Assembly: GCA_023384575.1 (NCBI GenBank)
Contig: JAHDVP010000024.1
Location: 1-64,000 of the forward strand
DNA: 64,000 nucleotides
Direction of reading: 5' to 3'
Source of the DNA: Acidobacteriota bacterium
GTDB lineage: Bacteria > Acidobacteriota > Vicinamibacteria > Vicinamibacterales > JAFNAJ01
The translations under genes and the position numbers were made by a program. The notes below the pieces were generated by a model, which searched no databases, was not told where the DNA came from, and worked only from the letters and a program-made list of their open reading frames with translations. Below are positions 1-9,795 of the stretch, one piece after another. Numbering within the stretch: position 1 is the first letter of the stretch; every line of letters starts with the position of its first letter.

Positions 1-1
1 C

Positions 2-44
2 GGGGTCAGGTCGTGAAAAAACCGCGCATTCAAGACCTGACCCC
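2..44. repeat. Palindromic repeat A, copy 1
   Basis: Imperfect inverted repeat with 16-base arms: GGGGTCAGGTCGTGAA on the left, TTCAAGACCTGACCCC on the right, and an 11-base loop. The arms differ at one position (GTGAA against TTGAA). Two more copies lie at 11127-11169 and 21312-21354. The repeat sits 11 bases beyond the stop codon of the leftward DUF6351 gene, so it can also act as a hairpin at the end of that transcript. Similar GGGGTCAGGTC repeats are common intergenic elements in acidobacteria and other environmental bacteria. Confidence 0.85.
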
Positions 45-55
45 GACCACCCCGG

Positions 56-2395
56 CTACCACTCGGGCGGCAGGCCAGCGTCGGGCCGGCTGTAGTCGCA
101 GACGCCCTCGGGAAAGATCGCCATCAGCGCGCCGACCTCGGCAGGACCGGGCGTCCACGCGCCGTAGAACCCGCGCGCCACGGCCTCCGCCACCGGGACG
201 AGCTGGCACTTGAACAGGCTCTGCTCGAACGGGCCGCCGGCCACCCGGCGCGACGTGCTGAACGTCGGGAACATGGTCGTGCACGCGCCCGGCGGGTTGG
301 CGTCAATGACGCCGTCCCACACGTCCGGCCCGCTCGCGATCTCGACGCCGGCGGCGTCGAAGCAGCGGTCGGTCGCCCGCGGCGGCTTGTTGCCCGCGAC
401 GCCGAGGTGCGGCCGCGCCCGCAGGTTGCGCATCCACTCGTCGATCACCTCGAGCGCCTCGGGCGTCTGGTCGAAGCGGCTGCGGTTCACCGAGTCGGTG
501 AACCAGATCACCTGGTTGCTGGCGTCGCCGTCGGCGTTGAGCATGCGCTTGCGCGCGGCGAACGACTGCTGCGTGTTGTGCATGTCGAGCTCGTGCTCGA
601 GGTAGTGCCGCCAGTCGATGATCGGGATGTCGATGTCGCCCATGAACACGAGGCCTGCACGGTACACCGCGCGCATGGCCTCGAGGTCGCCGCGCGTTCG
701 CGGCGCCGGCGCCAGCGGGTTCACGCTGAAGACCTGGTTGCGGACACTCCACGGGTCCCAGTTGGCCGGGTCGAAGCAGCCCGGCGCGGGGTAGAAGGGG
801 CAGGCTTCCTGCACCATCGCCGGCTGGTCCTTCCACCCGCCGACGACCGTGTTCAGCTGCAGGAACTCCACCGGCGTGATCCGGCCGGTCGCCACCGCCT
901 GCAGTCCGTACTGCACGCCCACGTTGTCCCAGTACCGCCGCGCGAACCCGTCGGCGCCGCGCCCGACGATGTTCACGATGTCGGCGAAGTGGGTCCACTC
1001 GGTCGTCGCGATGGCCGACAGCGGCTCGAACAGCAGCTGGTTCGTCGCCTGCCCGTACAGCGGGTTGAGCGCGAGCGGCGACAGGCCTCGCCAGCCGTTG
1101 ATGCACTCGGTCAGGCCAGGCAGCCCTCCCGTATACGGGTTCGGCAACACGTTGCTGGCGTTCAGTCCCTGCAGGATCGACCGGTTCGTCCACGTCCGCC
1201 ACCGGGGGTTCGCCCCGTCGATCACGTCCATGTAGAACTCGAGCAGCTCACAGTCGCCGATGTGCACCGCCTGCGTCACCATGTCGGGATACGAGTACTG
1301 CGGGACGCCCGCGTCGATGAGCCCCGGATGGTTCTGCGCGTAGACGTACTGCTGAATGGCACCGCCCGATCCACCCACGCCGACCGTGTAGAACGGCACG
1401 TCGTACCGCTCGATGAACCGCTCCTTCACCATCAGCGCGGTCTCGCCGCCGAGCTGCAGGTTGTAGTGCGTGCTCGTCCGCGTGCCCGACGAGTGGAGAA
1501 TCGCATACCCGCGTGCGAGGCCGACCTCGTACAGCATCGCCGACTGGCTCACGCCGCCCTGCGACCGCCCAATCGCCACGCCGCCGTCGAACCGGAAAAT
1601 CACGCGCTTGTTCCAGGCGTCACCATTGAGGTTCCAGGGACCACGGTCGAAGGGGGCGAGCACCGCGATGCTGTAGACGAAACGATTGATCGTGCCCCGC
1701 TCCCACCGGACGATGAAGTCCACCGTGAGCCCGTCGAGCGTGGTCGTCGTCGCCATGTCCGACGGGCGCGCCATGCCAGGCGTGTAGTCCTTCCAGCTGT
1801 TGTCGGTCGACCGGTACCGGTAGACGACCAGCGTCGGCGCGGAGCAGTTGCGGCTGTAGCCCACGACGTGCCCCGTGTCGCTGAACACCTTGGTGCCCGT
1901 CACGGGGTCGTCCGGGATGGGCTGCCCGAGCCCCGCGTTCGTCGTCGTGCACACGAACGGATACTGATGCGGTCCGGAGAACACGGGACCGGTGATCGGA
2001 TGGTTCGTCAGCGTCAGCTCGACCGGCGCCGGCCGGCCGCGCCCCTGCCCGTTCGGCCGCACCACGATGGTGTTCGCGCCGAGGCCAAGCCTGTCGACCA
2101 CGCCGGTGAGGCGGCGCGTGCCGGGCACGACGCTGAAACGGTCGCGCTGGTTCGCGCCGTTGACCCGCACCTCGACCTGGTGCAGCGGGACGGTCAGCGG
2201 TACCTCGATGTGGAGTCGCGCATCGCCACCGGTGACCTGGTCGGCCGCCGACGAGACGACGCGAACGGTGAAGGGCTGGGCGGCCGGGGTCCCGGCGGGT
2301 GGGCCCTGTGCCAGGGCGGGATGCCGAGACTGCACGACCGCCAGCGCGCTGGCGAGCAGCACACCGGCAAGGCCGGCGCCAAGAACGCGTCGCAT
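56..2395 (-). CDS. Secreted DUF6351 family protein
   Basis: A 779-residue exported protein that I place in the DUF6351 family, whose activity is not established. An arginine-start signal peptide with a hydrophobic core ends near an ALAQG site around residue 30. Residues about 40-130 look like a beta-sandwich (VEVRVNG, TNTIVVR-type strands). The rest is alpha/beta-hydrolase-like: GRSQGGVSQSAMLYEVG and GVGGSGGAIQQYVYA resemble nucleophile elbows of tannase or esterase folds. The catalytic role is inferred, not shown. ATG at 2395 is preferred over the in-frame GTG at 2401, because GGAGG sits 5 bases before the ATG and directly abuts the GTG. The gene is divergent from the CHRD gene and appears monocistronic. 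Confidence 0.8.
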   Translation of the reverse strand: MRRVLGAGLAGVLLASALAVVQSRHPALAQGPPAGTPAAQPFTVRVVSSAADQVTGGDARLHIEVPLTVPLHQVEVRVNGANQRDRFSVVPGTRRLTGVVDRLGLGANTIVVRPNGQGRGRPAPVELTLTNHPITGPVFSGPHQYPFVCTTTNAGLGQPIPDDPVTGTKVFSDTGHVVGYSRNCSAPTLVVYRYRSTDNSWKDYTPGMARPSDMATTTTLDGLTVDFIVRWERGTINRFVYSIAVLAPFDRGPWNLNGDAWNKRVIFRFDGGVAIGRSQGGVSQSAMLYEVGLARGYAILHSSGTRTSTHYNLQLGGETALMVKERFIERYDVPFYTVGVGGSGGAIQQYVYAQNHPGLIDAGVPQYSYPDMVTQAVHIGDCELLEFYMDVIDGANPRWRTWTNRSILQGLNASNVLPNPYTGGLPGLTECINGWRGLSPLALNPLYGQATNQLLFEPLSAIATTEWTHFADIVNIVGRGADGFARRYWDNVGVQYGLQAVATGRITPVEFLQLNTVVGGWKDQPAMVQEACPFYPAPGCFDPANWDPWSVRNQVFSVNPLAPAPRTRGDLEAMRAVYRAGLVFMGDIDIPIIDWRHYLEHELDMHNTQQSFAARKRMLNADGDASNQVIWFTDSVNRSRFDQTPEALEVIDEWMRNLRARPHLGVAGNKPPRATDRCFDAAGVEIASGPDVWDGVIDANPPGACTTMFPTFSTSRRVAGGPFEQSLFKCQLVPVAEAVARGFYGAWTPGPAEVGALMAIFPEGVCDYSRPDAGLPPEW

Positions 2396-2533
2396 GGACA
2401 CCTCCGGACAAGGGGGCTCGATGATGATGCAGGTCCGACTCTACGCGGCCTGTCGCGCGGCGTCAATCGACCCGCGCGCAGCCCCCAATGGACCCCAGAT
2501 CGGCCACCCGAGGCCGTGTCCCTCGTCCGCGCG

Positions 2534-2552
2534 GCTTTCGTATGGCGAAAGC
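2534..2552. promoter_or_regulatory. Short perfect inverted repeat, possible operator
   Basis: GCTTTCG-TATGG-CGAAAGC: 7-base arms and a 5-base centre, about 140 bases upstream of the DUF6351 start. The half-site word CGAAAG recurs downstream in TTGCGAAAG. It could be a regulator site for either divergent gene. No regulator can be named. Confidence 0.3.
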
Positions 2553-2634
2553 ACTTACGCGTTGCGAAAGTCCGCAGACGGGCTTGCCTCGCCGAACCCC
2601 CCGCCGACACGCTCGACAGGGCGTGGCGCCACGC

Positions 2635-2649
2635 TGGCATCGCGCTTGC
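2635..2649 (+). promoter_or_regulatory. Candidate sigma-54 (-24/-12) promoter for the CHRD gene
   Basis: TGGCAT-N5-TTGC, with GG and GC separated by exactly 10 bases as sigma-54 promoters require. It predicts a start near 2661 and a leader of about 109 bases to the CHRD ATG. Such matches occur by chance in GC-rich DNA. Support comes from its match quality, and from a sigma-54 activator gene 3.3 kb away. Confidence 0.4.
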
Positions 2650-2769
2650 GCATCCAGAGACGCCGCGTCCGCCACTGGCAGCCGCCGCGGCCCGGCCTCT
2701 CGACCAAGGCTTGGGATTCCCGCGGCCTGCTGGTCGTGCCGAGAGCGCGCTCCAGGCAGGAGGCATCCC

Positions 2770-3312
2770 ATGATGAAGCGCAGCGTCCAGCTCGTCCTCG
2801 CCGTATCCGGCGTCACCGCCATGGTCGCGGTGTCGTCAGTGTTCAGTTCCGCACAGCCCGGGAACCGCTCGGCGAACGTTCGAGCGGTTCTGAACGGGTA
2901 CCAGGAGAACCCGTCGGTGTCGACCACGGGTCATGGCCTGTTCACGGCGCGCATCGACGACCGCGCCATGACGGTTGACTTCGAGCTGACCTACGCCGAC
3001 CTCGAAGGCGGGCCGGCCAGCGCGGCGCACATTCACTTCGGAGGACGGGACCACAATGGCGGCGTTTCCGTGTTCCTCTGCGGCGGCCCGCGGCCAGCGT
3101 GTCCGGCGACGGAAGGCACCGTCGCGGGCATCTTCGGGCCCGAAGACGTGCTCGGTCCCGCGGGTCAGGGCATTGAAGCCGGGAGCTTCGAGGAACTCGT
3201 CCGCGCGATTCGCGTCGGCCACACCTACGTCAACGTCCACACGCCACGCTGGCCCGGGGGCGAGATCCGCGGTCAGCTGAACAACAACAGCCAGCGCGAG
3301 TTCGACCACTGA
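2770..3312 (+). CDS. Secreted CHRD domain protein
   Basis: A 180-residue exported protein. Residues 1-29 form a signal peptide (MMKRS start, hydrophobic core, FSSAQ cleavage region). The remainder is a single CHRD (chordin-type) domain: it opens with a VLNGYQENP strand, has AAHIHFG in the middle, and ends with the family hallmark YVNVHTPRWPGGEIRGQL. CHRD domains occur in exported bacterial proteins of unknown role. ATG 2770 is chosen over the longer upstream frame because CAGGAGG lies 6 bases before it and the signal peptide begins there. The gene may depend on the sigma-54-like motif at 2635-2649. Confidence 0.9.
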   Translation: MMKRSVQLVLAVSGVTAMVAVSSVFSSAQPGNRSANVRAVLNGYQENPSVSTTGHGLFTARIDDRAMTVDFELTYADLEGGPASAAHIHFGGRDHNGGVSVFLCGGPRPACPATEGTVAGIFGPEDVLGPAGQGIEAGSFEELVRAIRVGHTYVNVHTPRWPGGEIRGQLNNNSQREFDH

Positions 3313-3378
3313 TGGGTGGGGGACACGCAAGGCCCGCCCGACGCGGGCTGCGCGTGTCCCGTCTCGCGCGACGCGCCG

Positions 3379-3831
3379 TCACCGGCGCAGCGTCGCGACG
3401 TAGTGGACCACCTCCCACACCTCGTCGGCCGAGAGGTCGACACTGAAGGCGGGCATGGTCGGCCGGCGCCGCCCATTCCAGATCTTGTAGAAGATGACGC
3501 CATCGGGATTGCGCGCGGCGCGGGCCGGATCGCTCAGGTCGCCTGGCCGCCGTTCGGGGTCGGCCTCTGGGCCGTCCCCTCGCCCGGCCGGGCCGTGGCA
3601 GCGCTGGCATCGACTGCGATACGTGCGGGCGCCGCGCGCGAGGACTTCTTTGGAAGGCGCAAGGGGATTGCGCAGCTCCAGCGCATCGACGGGGACGCGC
3701 CACCCGTCGCGGTCAGCGAGCGTCGTCGCCGGCGCCGTCGACGGTGCGGGCGTCGCGTTCGCGAGCCACCCTCCACAGGCGATGCCGGCGGCGAGCGCAG
3801 CCCACCTGCGGCGCATCGTGACGGGACTCAT
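3379..3831 (-). CDS. Secreted c-type cytochrome
   Basis: A 150-residue monohaem cytochrome c, exported by an N-terminal signal (RRRWAALAAGIACGGWL). The haem motif CQRCH lies near residue 77 and a distal Met candidate in PTMPAFS near residue 127, a class I arrangement ending in the usual helix (VWEVVHYVATLRR). It is the last gene of a four-gene leftward operon. Its ATG overlaps the stop of the haem-binding gene by the ATGA arrangement at 3828-3831, implying coupled translation. It probably passes electrons in the periplasm with the cupredoxin and haem-binding protein encoded just upstream. The partner oxidase or reductase is not in the window. Confidence 0.88.
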   Translation of the reverse strand: MSPVTMRRRWAALAAGIACGGWLANATPAPSTAPATTLADRDGWRVPVDALELRNPLAPSKEVLARGARTYRSRCQRCHGPAGRGDGPEADPERRPGDLSDPARAARNPDGVIFYKIWNGRRRPTMPAFSVDLSADEVWEVVHYVATLRR

Positions 3832-4400
3832 GGGCGCGAACCTCCCTTGGCGTCCTGTTCCGCCCCGGGATCCAACGGGGCCGGCCGTGGCGAGACGGCG
3901 GGCGGCACCGCCACCAGGCGGTCCGCCTCACGACGCGTCCACTCGCAGAACAGCTCGATCTCCGCTTCGGTCAGCCGGGCCGCGCTGTGCATCAGCCGGT
4001 ACGAGGGCAAGGGCATCGACCGGTCGGCCACGAGCCGACACGCCTGGTCGACGAGGTCGGCCCTGACGTAGACGTGGTAGTCACCCCAGCGCGAGAAGTT
4101 CAGCTGCCGCCGGCCCTTGTCGACGTCCGCCGCGACGAGCCACGACACCGGCGCCACGTGCGCGTACCAGGGCCATCGTGTCTCGTGCGAGTGACAGTCG
4201 TAGCAGGCGCGACGAACGAGGCCGGCGACCTCGGGCGGGAGCGCCGCGTGCGCCTCGAGCGCCAGTGCCCGATCGACCGGTGGGTTGCGTCGATCGGGTC
4301 TCACGCACTGCAGCGCCGCGACGCCCGCCGCCAGGGCCAGCACTCCCACCGCGATGTACTTGGAACGGCGTGCCCCGCGGGGCTCTTCGAGGTTCGTCAC
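3828..4400 (-). CDS. Membrane-anchored haem-binding domain protein
   Basis: A 190-residue protein with one N-terminal membrane helix (about 15-31) followed by a haem-binding domain of the PF14376 type. CYDCHSHETRWPWYAHVAP at about residues 67-85 carries the CxxCH haem site and the conserved tryptophan/histidine stretch. The C-terminal 30 residues are proline-rich and probably disordered. The GTG start overlaps the cupredoxin stop (GTGA at 4397-4400), and its own stop overlaps the cytochrome start, so three genes are translationally coupled. The role is inferred as periplasmic electron transfer or haem sensing. Confidence 0.87.
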   Translation of the reverse strand: MTNLEEPRGARRSKYIAVGVLALAAGVAALQCVRPDRRNPPVDRALALEAHAALPPEVAGLVRRACYDCHSHETRWPWYAHVAPVSWLVAADVDKGRRQLNFSRWGDYHVYVRADLVDQACRLVADRSMPLPSYRLMHSAARLTEAEIELFCEWTRREADRLVAVPPAVSPRPAPLDPGAEQDAKGGSRP

Positions 4401-4810
4401 TGGACGACGATCGCGCCCTGCACCGCCGCGTTGTCAGGGTCGTCGTGGTCGTGGAACCCGCACCGACGGGCCTGCGTGAACGCGCCGGTGGCTCGCGACT
4501 GACCCGGAGTGAGCACGCCCACCTGGTTGATTGCCGGGCAGTCCGTATGGAGGGGATGCGGGTTCGAGCTCACGTCGCGGCGGACGTTGCTCTCGTTGAC
4601 GAACATCACGTGCTGGCCGACGGCGATGGCCACCTCCCGCGGCTCGACGCCCGCTGGCGTGATGCGGATGGTCGCGGCGGCGGGGCCCTGCGGCGGGGGA
4701 GAGGGCGCGGTCGGCGGCGCCGATCGGCTCCCACCGCCTCCGCCGCAGTTGACGGGGGTGACGCCACAGGCGAGCGCCAGGATGGCTCCGATCGCGAAGC
4801 GTCCGCTCAT
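4397..4810 (-). CDS. Exported cupredoxin-domain protein
   Basis: A 137-residue protein with a signal or lipoprotein leader (LALAC near residue 15, then a Gly/Ser/Pro linker) and a cupredoxin-like beta-barrel. HPLHTDCPAIN and the C-terminal CGFHDHDDP cluster supply Cys/His residues expected to bind copper. The usual ligand Met is not obvious, so the site may be atypical. ATG 4810 is chosen because GGAGG stands 6 bases upstream and the leader starts there; the longer frame to 5248 runs into the preceding gene. It is second in the operon, 49 bases after the DUF5777 barrel. Confidence 0.82.
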   Translation of the reverse strand: MSGRFAIGAILALACGVTPVNCGGGGGSRSAPPTAPSPPPQGPAAATIRITPAGVEPREVAIAVGQHVMFVNESNVRRDVSSNPHPLHTDCPAINQVGVLTPGQSRATGAFTQARRCGFHDHDDPDNAAVQGAIVVQ

Positions 4811-4859
4811 GCATCCTCCGGGCAGGCCGGCGGCCCGATGGATCCGGGCCGCACGCGGC

Positions 4860-5777
4860 TCAGTGGAATTTCCGATTGATGTTGAACCCGATGTGCCAGC
4901 GTTCAGCCGACGGCGCGCCTCGGGCCACCTGCGCAAGCGTCGATCCGATGCCGTTCGACACGTGCACCTGGAACGCGTGACCGCCGACGCGCTTTTCGAT
5001 GCCGAACGCGGCAAGCGCCGTCCCCGGGGCGTCGCGCGCCAGCCGGGGCGTCGCCTCGGCGACGAGATAGACCGTCGGGCGAACGCGCAGGCGGCCGCCG
5101 ATGCCGGCAACGACCGCCGCGTCATGGCTGCCGTCGAGCCGCACGAGCGCGTTGCCCACCCAGGCGAGCGTGACGTTGACCGAGGCGGCCCTCCCCGCCG
5201 TTCGCGAGACGACCACTCCGATGGCGGGCGAACGGACGCCTCGGCCATCGGGCTGGCGCGGGTCGGTGCGCCTCAGGTTGTTGGTGCCCTCGACGACCAC
5301 CAGCGCGTCAAGGCCGATCGGCCGCGACGCCGATTGCCGCACGAGCTTGTACTGGGTGAAGAGCTGAATCGTCCGATCGCTCGTCCGGTAGATGCCGGCT
5401 TGCCAGCCGCGTGCGAGCCCGTAGCGCAGCTCGAGGCCGATCTGCGCGCCCCCGTCGAAGCCGAAGAAATTCTCCAGCTGCTCGCCGAAGCTGCCTGCCG
5501 TGAGATCGCGCGTGAAACGATGCGAGACGCGGAAGCCCCATCGTCCAGGCGACAGCCCCAGTGTCGTCGGCAGGTTCACGACCGTGAACTCGGGCTGGGC
5601 AGGATCGAGGACCAGATCGGGGTCTGGCGCGGGCGTGGGACCCGCCTGGGCCTGCGACGTTGCGACCGCGGCCGCCGCGTCCTGCGGGGCACCGGGGTCG
5701 CCCGCCGCCCCTGACGGCACCGCGAGGACGACAACCGCACAGATGACGCTGCTCCCCGTGAATCGTGTCGGCTTCAC
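4860..5777 (-). CDS. DUF5777 family outer-membrane beta-barrel protein
   Basis: A 305-residue exported protein with a signal peptide (about 1-25), a Pro/Ala linker, then alternating beta strands ending in a C-terminal aromatic (NINRKFH), as in outer-membrane barrels. FTRDLTAGSFGEQLENFFGFDGGAQIGLELRYG is the recognisable DUF5777 core, given here in part only as a landmark near residues 85-120. The GTG start has GGAGGGAG upstream. It is the first gene of the operon with the cupredoxin, haem-binding protein and cytochrome c. A sigma-54 promoter lies just ahead, so the whole unit is probably switched by the neighbouring response regulator. It may anchor or export substrate for the redox proteins. 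Confidence 0.82.
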   Translation of the reverse strand: MKPTRFTGSSVICAVVVLAVPSGAAGDPGAPQDAAAAVATSQAQAGPTPAPDPDLVLDPAQPEFTVVNLPTTLGLSPGRWGFRVSHRFTRDLTAGSFGEQLENFFGFDGGAQIGLELRYGLARGWQAGIYRTSDRTIQLFTQYKLVRQSASRPIGLDALVVVEGTNNLRRTDPRQPDGRGVRSPAIGVVVSRTAGRAASVNVTLAWVGNALVRLDGSHDAAVVAGIGGRLRVRPTVYLVAEATPRLARDAPGTALAAFGIEKRVGGHAFQVHVSNGIGSTLAQVARGAPSAERWHIGFNINRKFH

Positions 5778-5802
5778 ACCGGCTCCCTCCGTGACGAGCC
5801 TC

Positions 5803-5816
5803 GCAAGGCCCGTACC
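5803..5816 (-). promoter_or_regulatory. Sigma-54 promoter of the DUF5777-cupredoxin-cytochrome operon
   Basis: Read leftward: CGGTACG-N4-TTGC, matching the sigma-54 consensus TGGCACG-N4-TTGC except at two positions, with GG and GC exactly 10 bases apart. The predicted transcript starts near 5791, placing GGAGG (5790-5786) and the GTG at 5777 immediately downstream. The next gene upstream is a sigma-54 activator. Confidence 0.68.
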
Positions 5817-5880
5817 GGGTGACGTCTGGCGTGGATTCTCCCGAAGTTGGTGCCGGCCGGCAGCCGGCGTGCCGCGCGCC

Positions 5881-5906
5881 GGTTACGAGGGCGGTAAGGG
5901 GTTACG
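5881..5906 (-). promoter_or_regulatory. Candidate upstream activating sites for a sigma-54 activator
   Basis: Two direct copies of CGTAACC (leftward reading), 19 bases apart, lie about 90-115 bases upstream of the predicted sigma-54 start. That is the usual distance for enhancer sites of NtrC-type activators. Assignment to the adjacent regulator is inference. Confidence 0.4.
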
Positions 5907-5946
5907 CCGGGCGAAAGCGCGGGGCGCCGCGACACACCGCCGTGCG

Positions 5947-7295
<1,349 letters not shown>

Positions 7296-7299
<4 letters not shown>

Positions 7300-9122
7300 G
7301 ATGGCTGCTCGGAGGGCGGCGATGCCACCCGCGGAAGGGACATGGTGACCTCCGTGCCTCGACCGGCCTCGCTGTCGACCCGAATCGTGCCGCCGAGGCC
7401 CTCGACGATGTTGCGGGCGATCGCAAGTCCGATGCCGGTTCCGGTCGACTTGGTCGTGAAGTACGGATCGAAGGCACGAGCCAGGGTCGATGCATCCATG
7501 CCGGCCCCCCGATCGCGGACCGAGATCTCGACGCGATCGGGCCTCCTCGCTCGGGTCTGCAGCGTCAGGAGAGGCGTGCCGGTTGGTGCGTCGTTGGTGC
7601 CCGACACGCTCGGGTCGCGCGATTGAACGGCCTGTCGTGCGTTCCCCAGCACGTTGACCAGTGCCTGCCTCAGCCGCTCTTCGTCGGTCACCAGCGCGTT
7701 GGCCGCCTCGTCGAGCACCAGGAAGCAGGTCGGGCCCTCGCCATCGGCTTCGGACGCGCTGACGGCCTCCGCGCAGATGGCCGACAGATCGGCGGGGCCG
7801 ATCCGGAACCTGATGGGCCGCGCGTAATCGAGCACGTCGTCGACGAGCGCGTTCAATCGCTGGACCTCGCCGTCGATGTCCGCCAGGGCGGCGGTGGCGG
7901 CCGAATCGGCCGGCTCGAGCCGGCGCAGCGCCCGCAGCGAGGCCTTGATGATCATCAGGGGATTGCGGATCTCGTGGGCGAGCACCGTCGAGAGGCGTCC
8001 GAGAGCCGACAGTCGCTCGCGCTGGGCGGCTTCCTGCTGGAAGCGCGCGATCGACGCCGTCATCGCGCCGAAGGCGCGGGTGAGGATGCGCGCGTCCTCG
8101 TCCTCCCAGCGGCTCGGCGCGGGGACCGGAGCCCTGCTCAGGTCGCCCGAGACCGCCACGTCGCGCATCGCCGCTGTCAGGGTGCCGATGGGGCGGGTGA
8201 TGGTCCTGGCGACGAGGTAGGAGAGCATGATCGCCAGCAGCACGGCGATCGCGGCGGTCACCCCGAGCGCGGCCTGGAGCGACCGCATGGGTCGCAGCCG
8301 CTCCGTGCGCGACCGCAGGACGACGACGGCGCCCTCGGTGGGCACGGCGTCCACGCCTGCCGGGGAGACGGCGCCGACCGCCGCGCTGTCGGCGAGGGGG
8401 CGGACGCTGGCGTCGTACTCCTCGTCGTTCAACCGCACGCGTCCGCTGCGGCCGCTCCGCAGAAGTGGCTCGAGTGCGGTCGCGAGGCCGCGCTCGAGGC
8501 TCGTGGCCTTGACCTCACCACCCCACGCAAACGCGATGTCGCTCTCGGTCAGCCGCTTGATCTGCGCGGCGAAAGCCGTATCGAGCGCGACGCCGACCCC
8601 GAGCGCGCCGAGGACGTCGGGTGCATCGGGGTCGATCCAGATGGGCACGGTCACCAGCTGCAGGATGCCGGCATCGCGCGGCACGAACGACGCGCCGTGG
8701 TGCCCCTCGAGGGCGCGGGCGAGCCCGGCGCCTTCGACGAGGGTGAGCCCGGTCAGTCCCTCCTCGCCATCCTGAGCGAGCAACCGGCCGTCGCGCCCGA
8801 CCACCACGAAGAGGTGCGCGCCGAGCTGCCGCCGGTAGTCGGCGGCCAGGGGCGCCACCGTCGGTGGGTCGTTCAGCTCGACGGCCGCCTTGAACTTGGG
8901 CAGATCGGCGATGAGTCGCGCCGACTGCGAGAGCTGCGTGAGCGACAGTCGACGGTACTCCTCGACCAGCGTGTCGGCCTCGGCGAGTCCTCGCAGCACC
9001 TCGCGGCCCGCCTGCGAGGTGAGCGTGCGGTCGATCAGCCACACCGCGACCGCAATCGACACCACGGCGAGCAGCGCGCTCGCGAGGAAGATGCGGTTGC
9101 TGAGCGAACCGAGCCGCGTCAC
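7296..9122 (-). CDS. Membrane sensor histidine kinase
   Basis: A 608-residue two-transmembrane kinase. TM1 is at about 9-30. The extracytoplasmic sensor region (about 30-285) resembles a double-Cache/PAS fold (HLFVVVGRDGRLLAQDG). TM2 is at about 290-312, followed by a HAMP-like segment, an H-box (VLAHEIRNPL, H383) and a GHKL ATPase domain (N box VNVLGNARQAV, G boxes RDRGAGM and GTGIGLAIARNIVEGLGG). It autophosphorylates and passes phosphate to the NtrC-type regulator, whose gene overlaps its 3' end. The GTG start overlaps the stop of the plastocyanin-like gene (GTGA, 9119-9122). Co-transcription with an outer-membrane barrel and a copper-type protein suggests an envelope, perhaps redox or metal, signal. 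Confidence 0.93.
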
Positions 9123-9793
9123 GGGCCACCTCGCGCCACGACGAAGTCCGCCCGGACCTCGCCACCCGACGGCACGGTCACGCTTCGCGGTTCGGCCTCG
9201 GCCGCCTGGTTCCAGACACGGACGACGTAGGTACCCGGGGGCACGTCCTCGATCCGGTAACGCCCGCGTTCGTCCGTGACCGCGAAGTACCGGTGGTTGA
9301 AGACCAGGATGAAGGCGCTCATGTGCGAGTGGATGTCGCAGAACACGCGGACGATGCCGGGGCGGTCGAAGGTGACCGACTTGGACCGTCCGGCCGCGTA
9401 GCGCCCGAGGTCGAACGGCTTCGCCCTCGAAAGCGAGAAGACGTTGTGGTAGGTGACGTCGTTGTTCGGGAAGTCGACCGTCGTGCCCACGGTGATGGCG
9501 AGCACGTGCGGGACGAACGTCTCGTCGCGCTGGTCGATCCGCGCCCGCCGGCGTCGGCCGTCGTCGAAGGCCGGCTGCGGCGCGGTTTCGAGATAGACGA
9601 CCGATCGGCGGCGTTCCAGGCCATCGCGCGAACTCCGCCCGGCGAGCGAGGACACGTCGAGATGGTGCTCGACAACGGGGGCAGGCAGCCGCACGTCGAC
9701 CGAGCCCCAGATCACGCCCCGCTGGTCAGCCCCCGGGCACACGGCGCCTCCGAACACCATCGCGAGCAGCCAGGGACCGATGCGTCGCCGCAC
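9119..9793 (-). CDS. Exported plastocyanin-like protein with CarboxypepD-type C-terminal domain
   Basis: A 224-residue secreted protein (signal RRRIGPWLLAMVFGGAVCPG). The central cupredoxin domain has a complete type-1 copper ligand pattern: YHN supplies the first His, and FCDIHSHM supplies Cys, His and Met. The C-terminal 65 residues (DERGRYRIEDVPPGTYVVRVW) form a carboxypeptidase-regulatory-like beta-sandwich. Databases often call this architecture methylamine utilization protein, but no such pathway is evident here. The GTG at 9793, 2 bases after the upstream stop, is chosen because it begins the signal peptide. No clear ribosome site is present, so translation probably depends on the upstream gene. 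Confidence 0.82.
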   Translation of the reverse strand: MRRRIGPWLLAMVFGGAVCPGADQRGVIWGSVDVRLPAPVVEHHLDVSSLAGRSSRDGLERRRSVVYLETAPQPAFDDGRRRRARIDQRDETFVPHVLAITVGTTVDFPNNDVTYHNVFSLSRAKPFDLGRYAAGRSKSVTFDRPGIVRVFCDIHSHMSAFILVFNHRYFAVTDERGRYRIEDVPPGTYVVRVWNQAAEAEPRSVTVPSGGEVRADFVVARGGP

Positions 9794-9795
9794 GA

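Larger units (their letters stand above)
2396..2769. other. Divergent intergenic region, DUF6351 / CHRD
   Basis: A 374-base spacer between two divergent secreted-protein genes. It holds a short perfect hairpin (2534-2552), a repeated GCGAAAG word (2546 and about 2563), and a sigma-54-like promoter motif pointing at the CHRD gene (2635-2649). Open frames crossing it are extensions of the flanking genes and show no independent coding sign. Confidence 0.6.

Noticed and set aside
407-2773. Long plus-strand open frame (788 codons) opposite the DUF6351 gene
   Set aside because: It is low-complexity Arg/Val/His-rich shadow of a GC-rich coding strand; the opposite strand has a signal peptide and ribosome site.
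9119-9793. Methylamine utilization operon
   Set aside because: Only the plastocyanin-like protein matches; no amine dehydrogenase or maturation genes are nearby.
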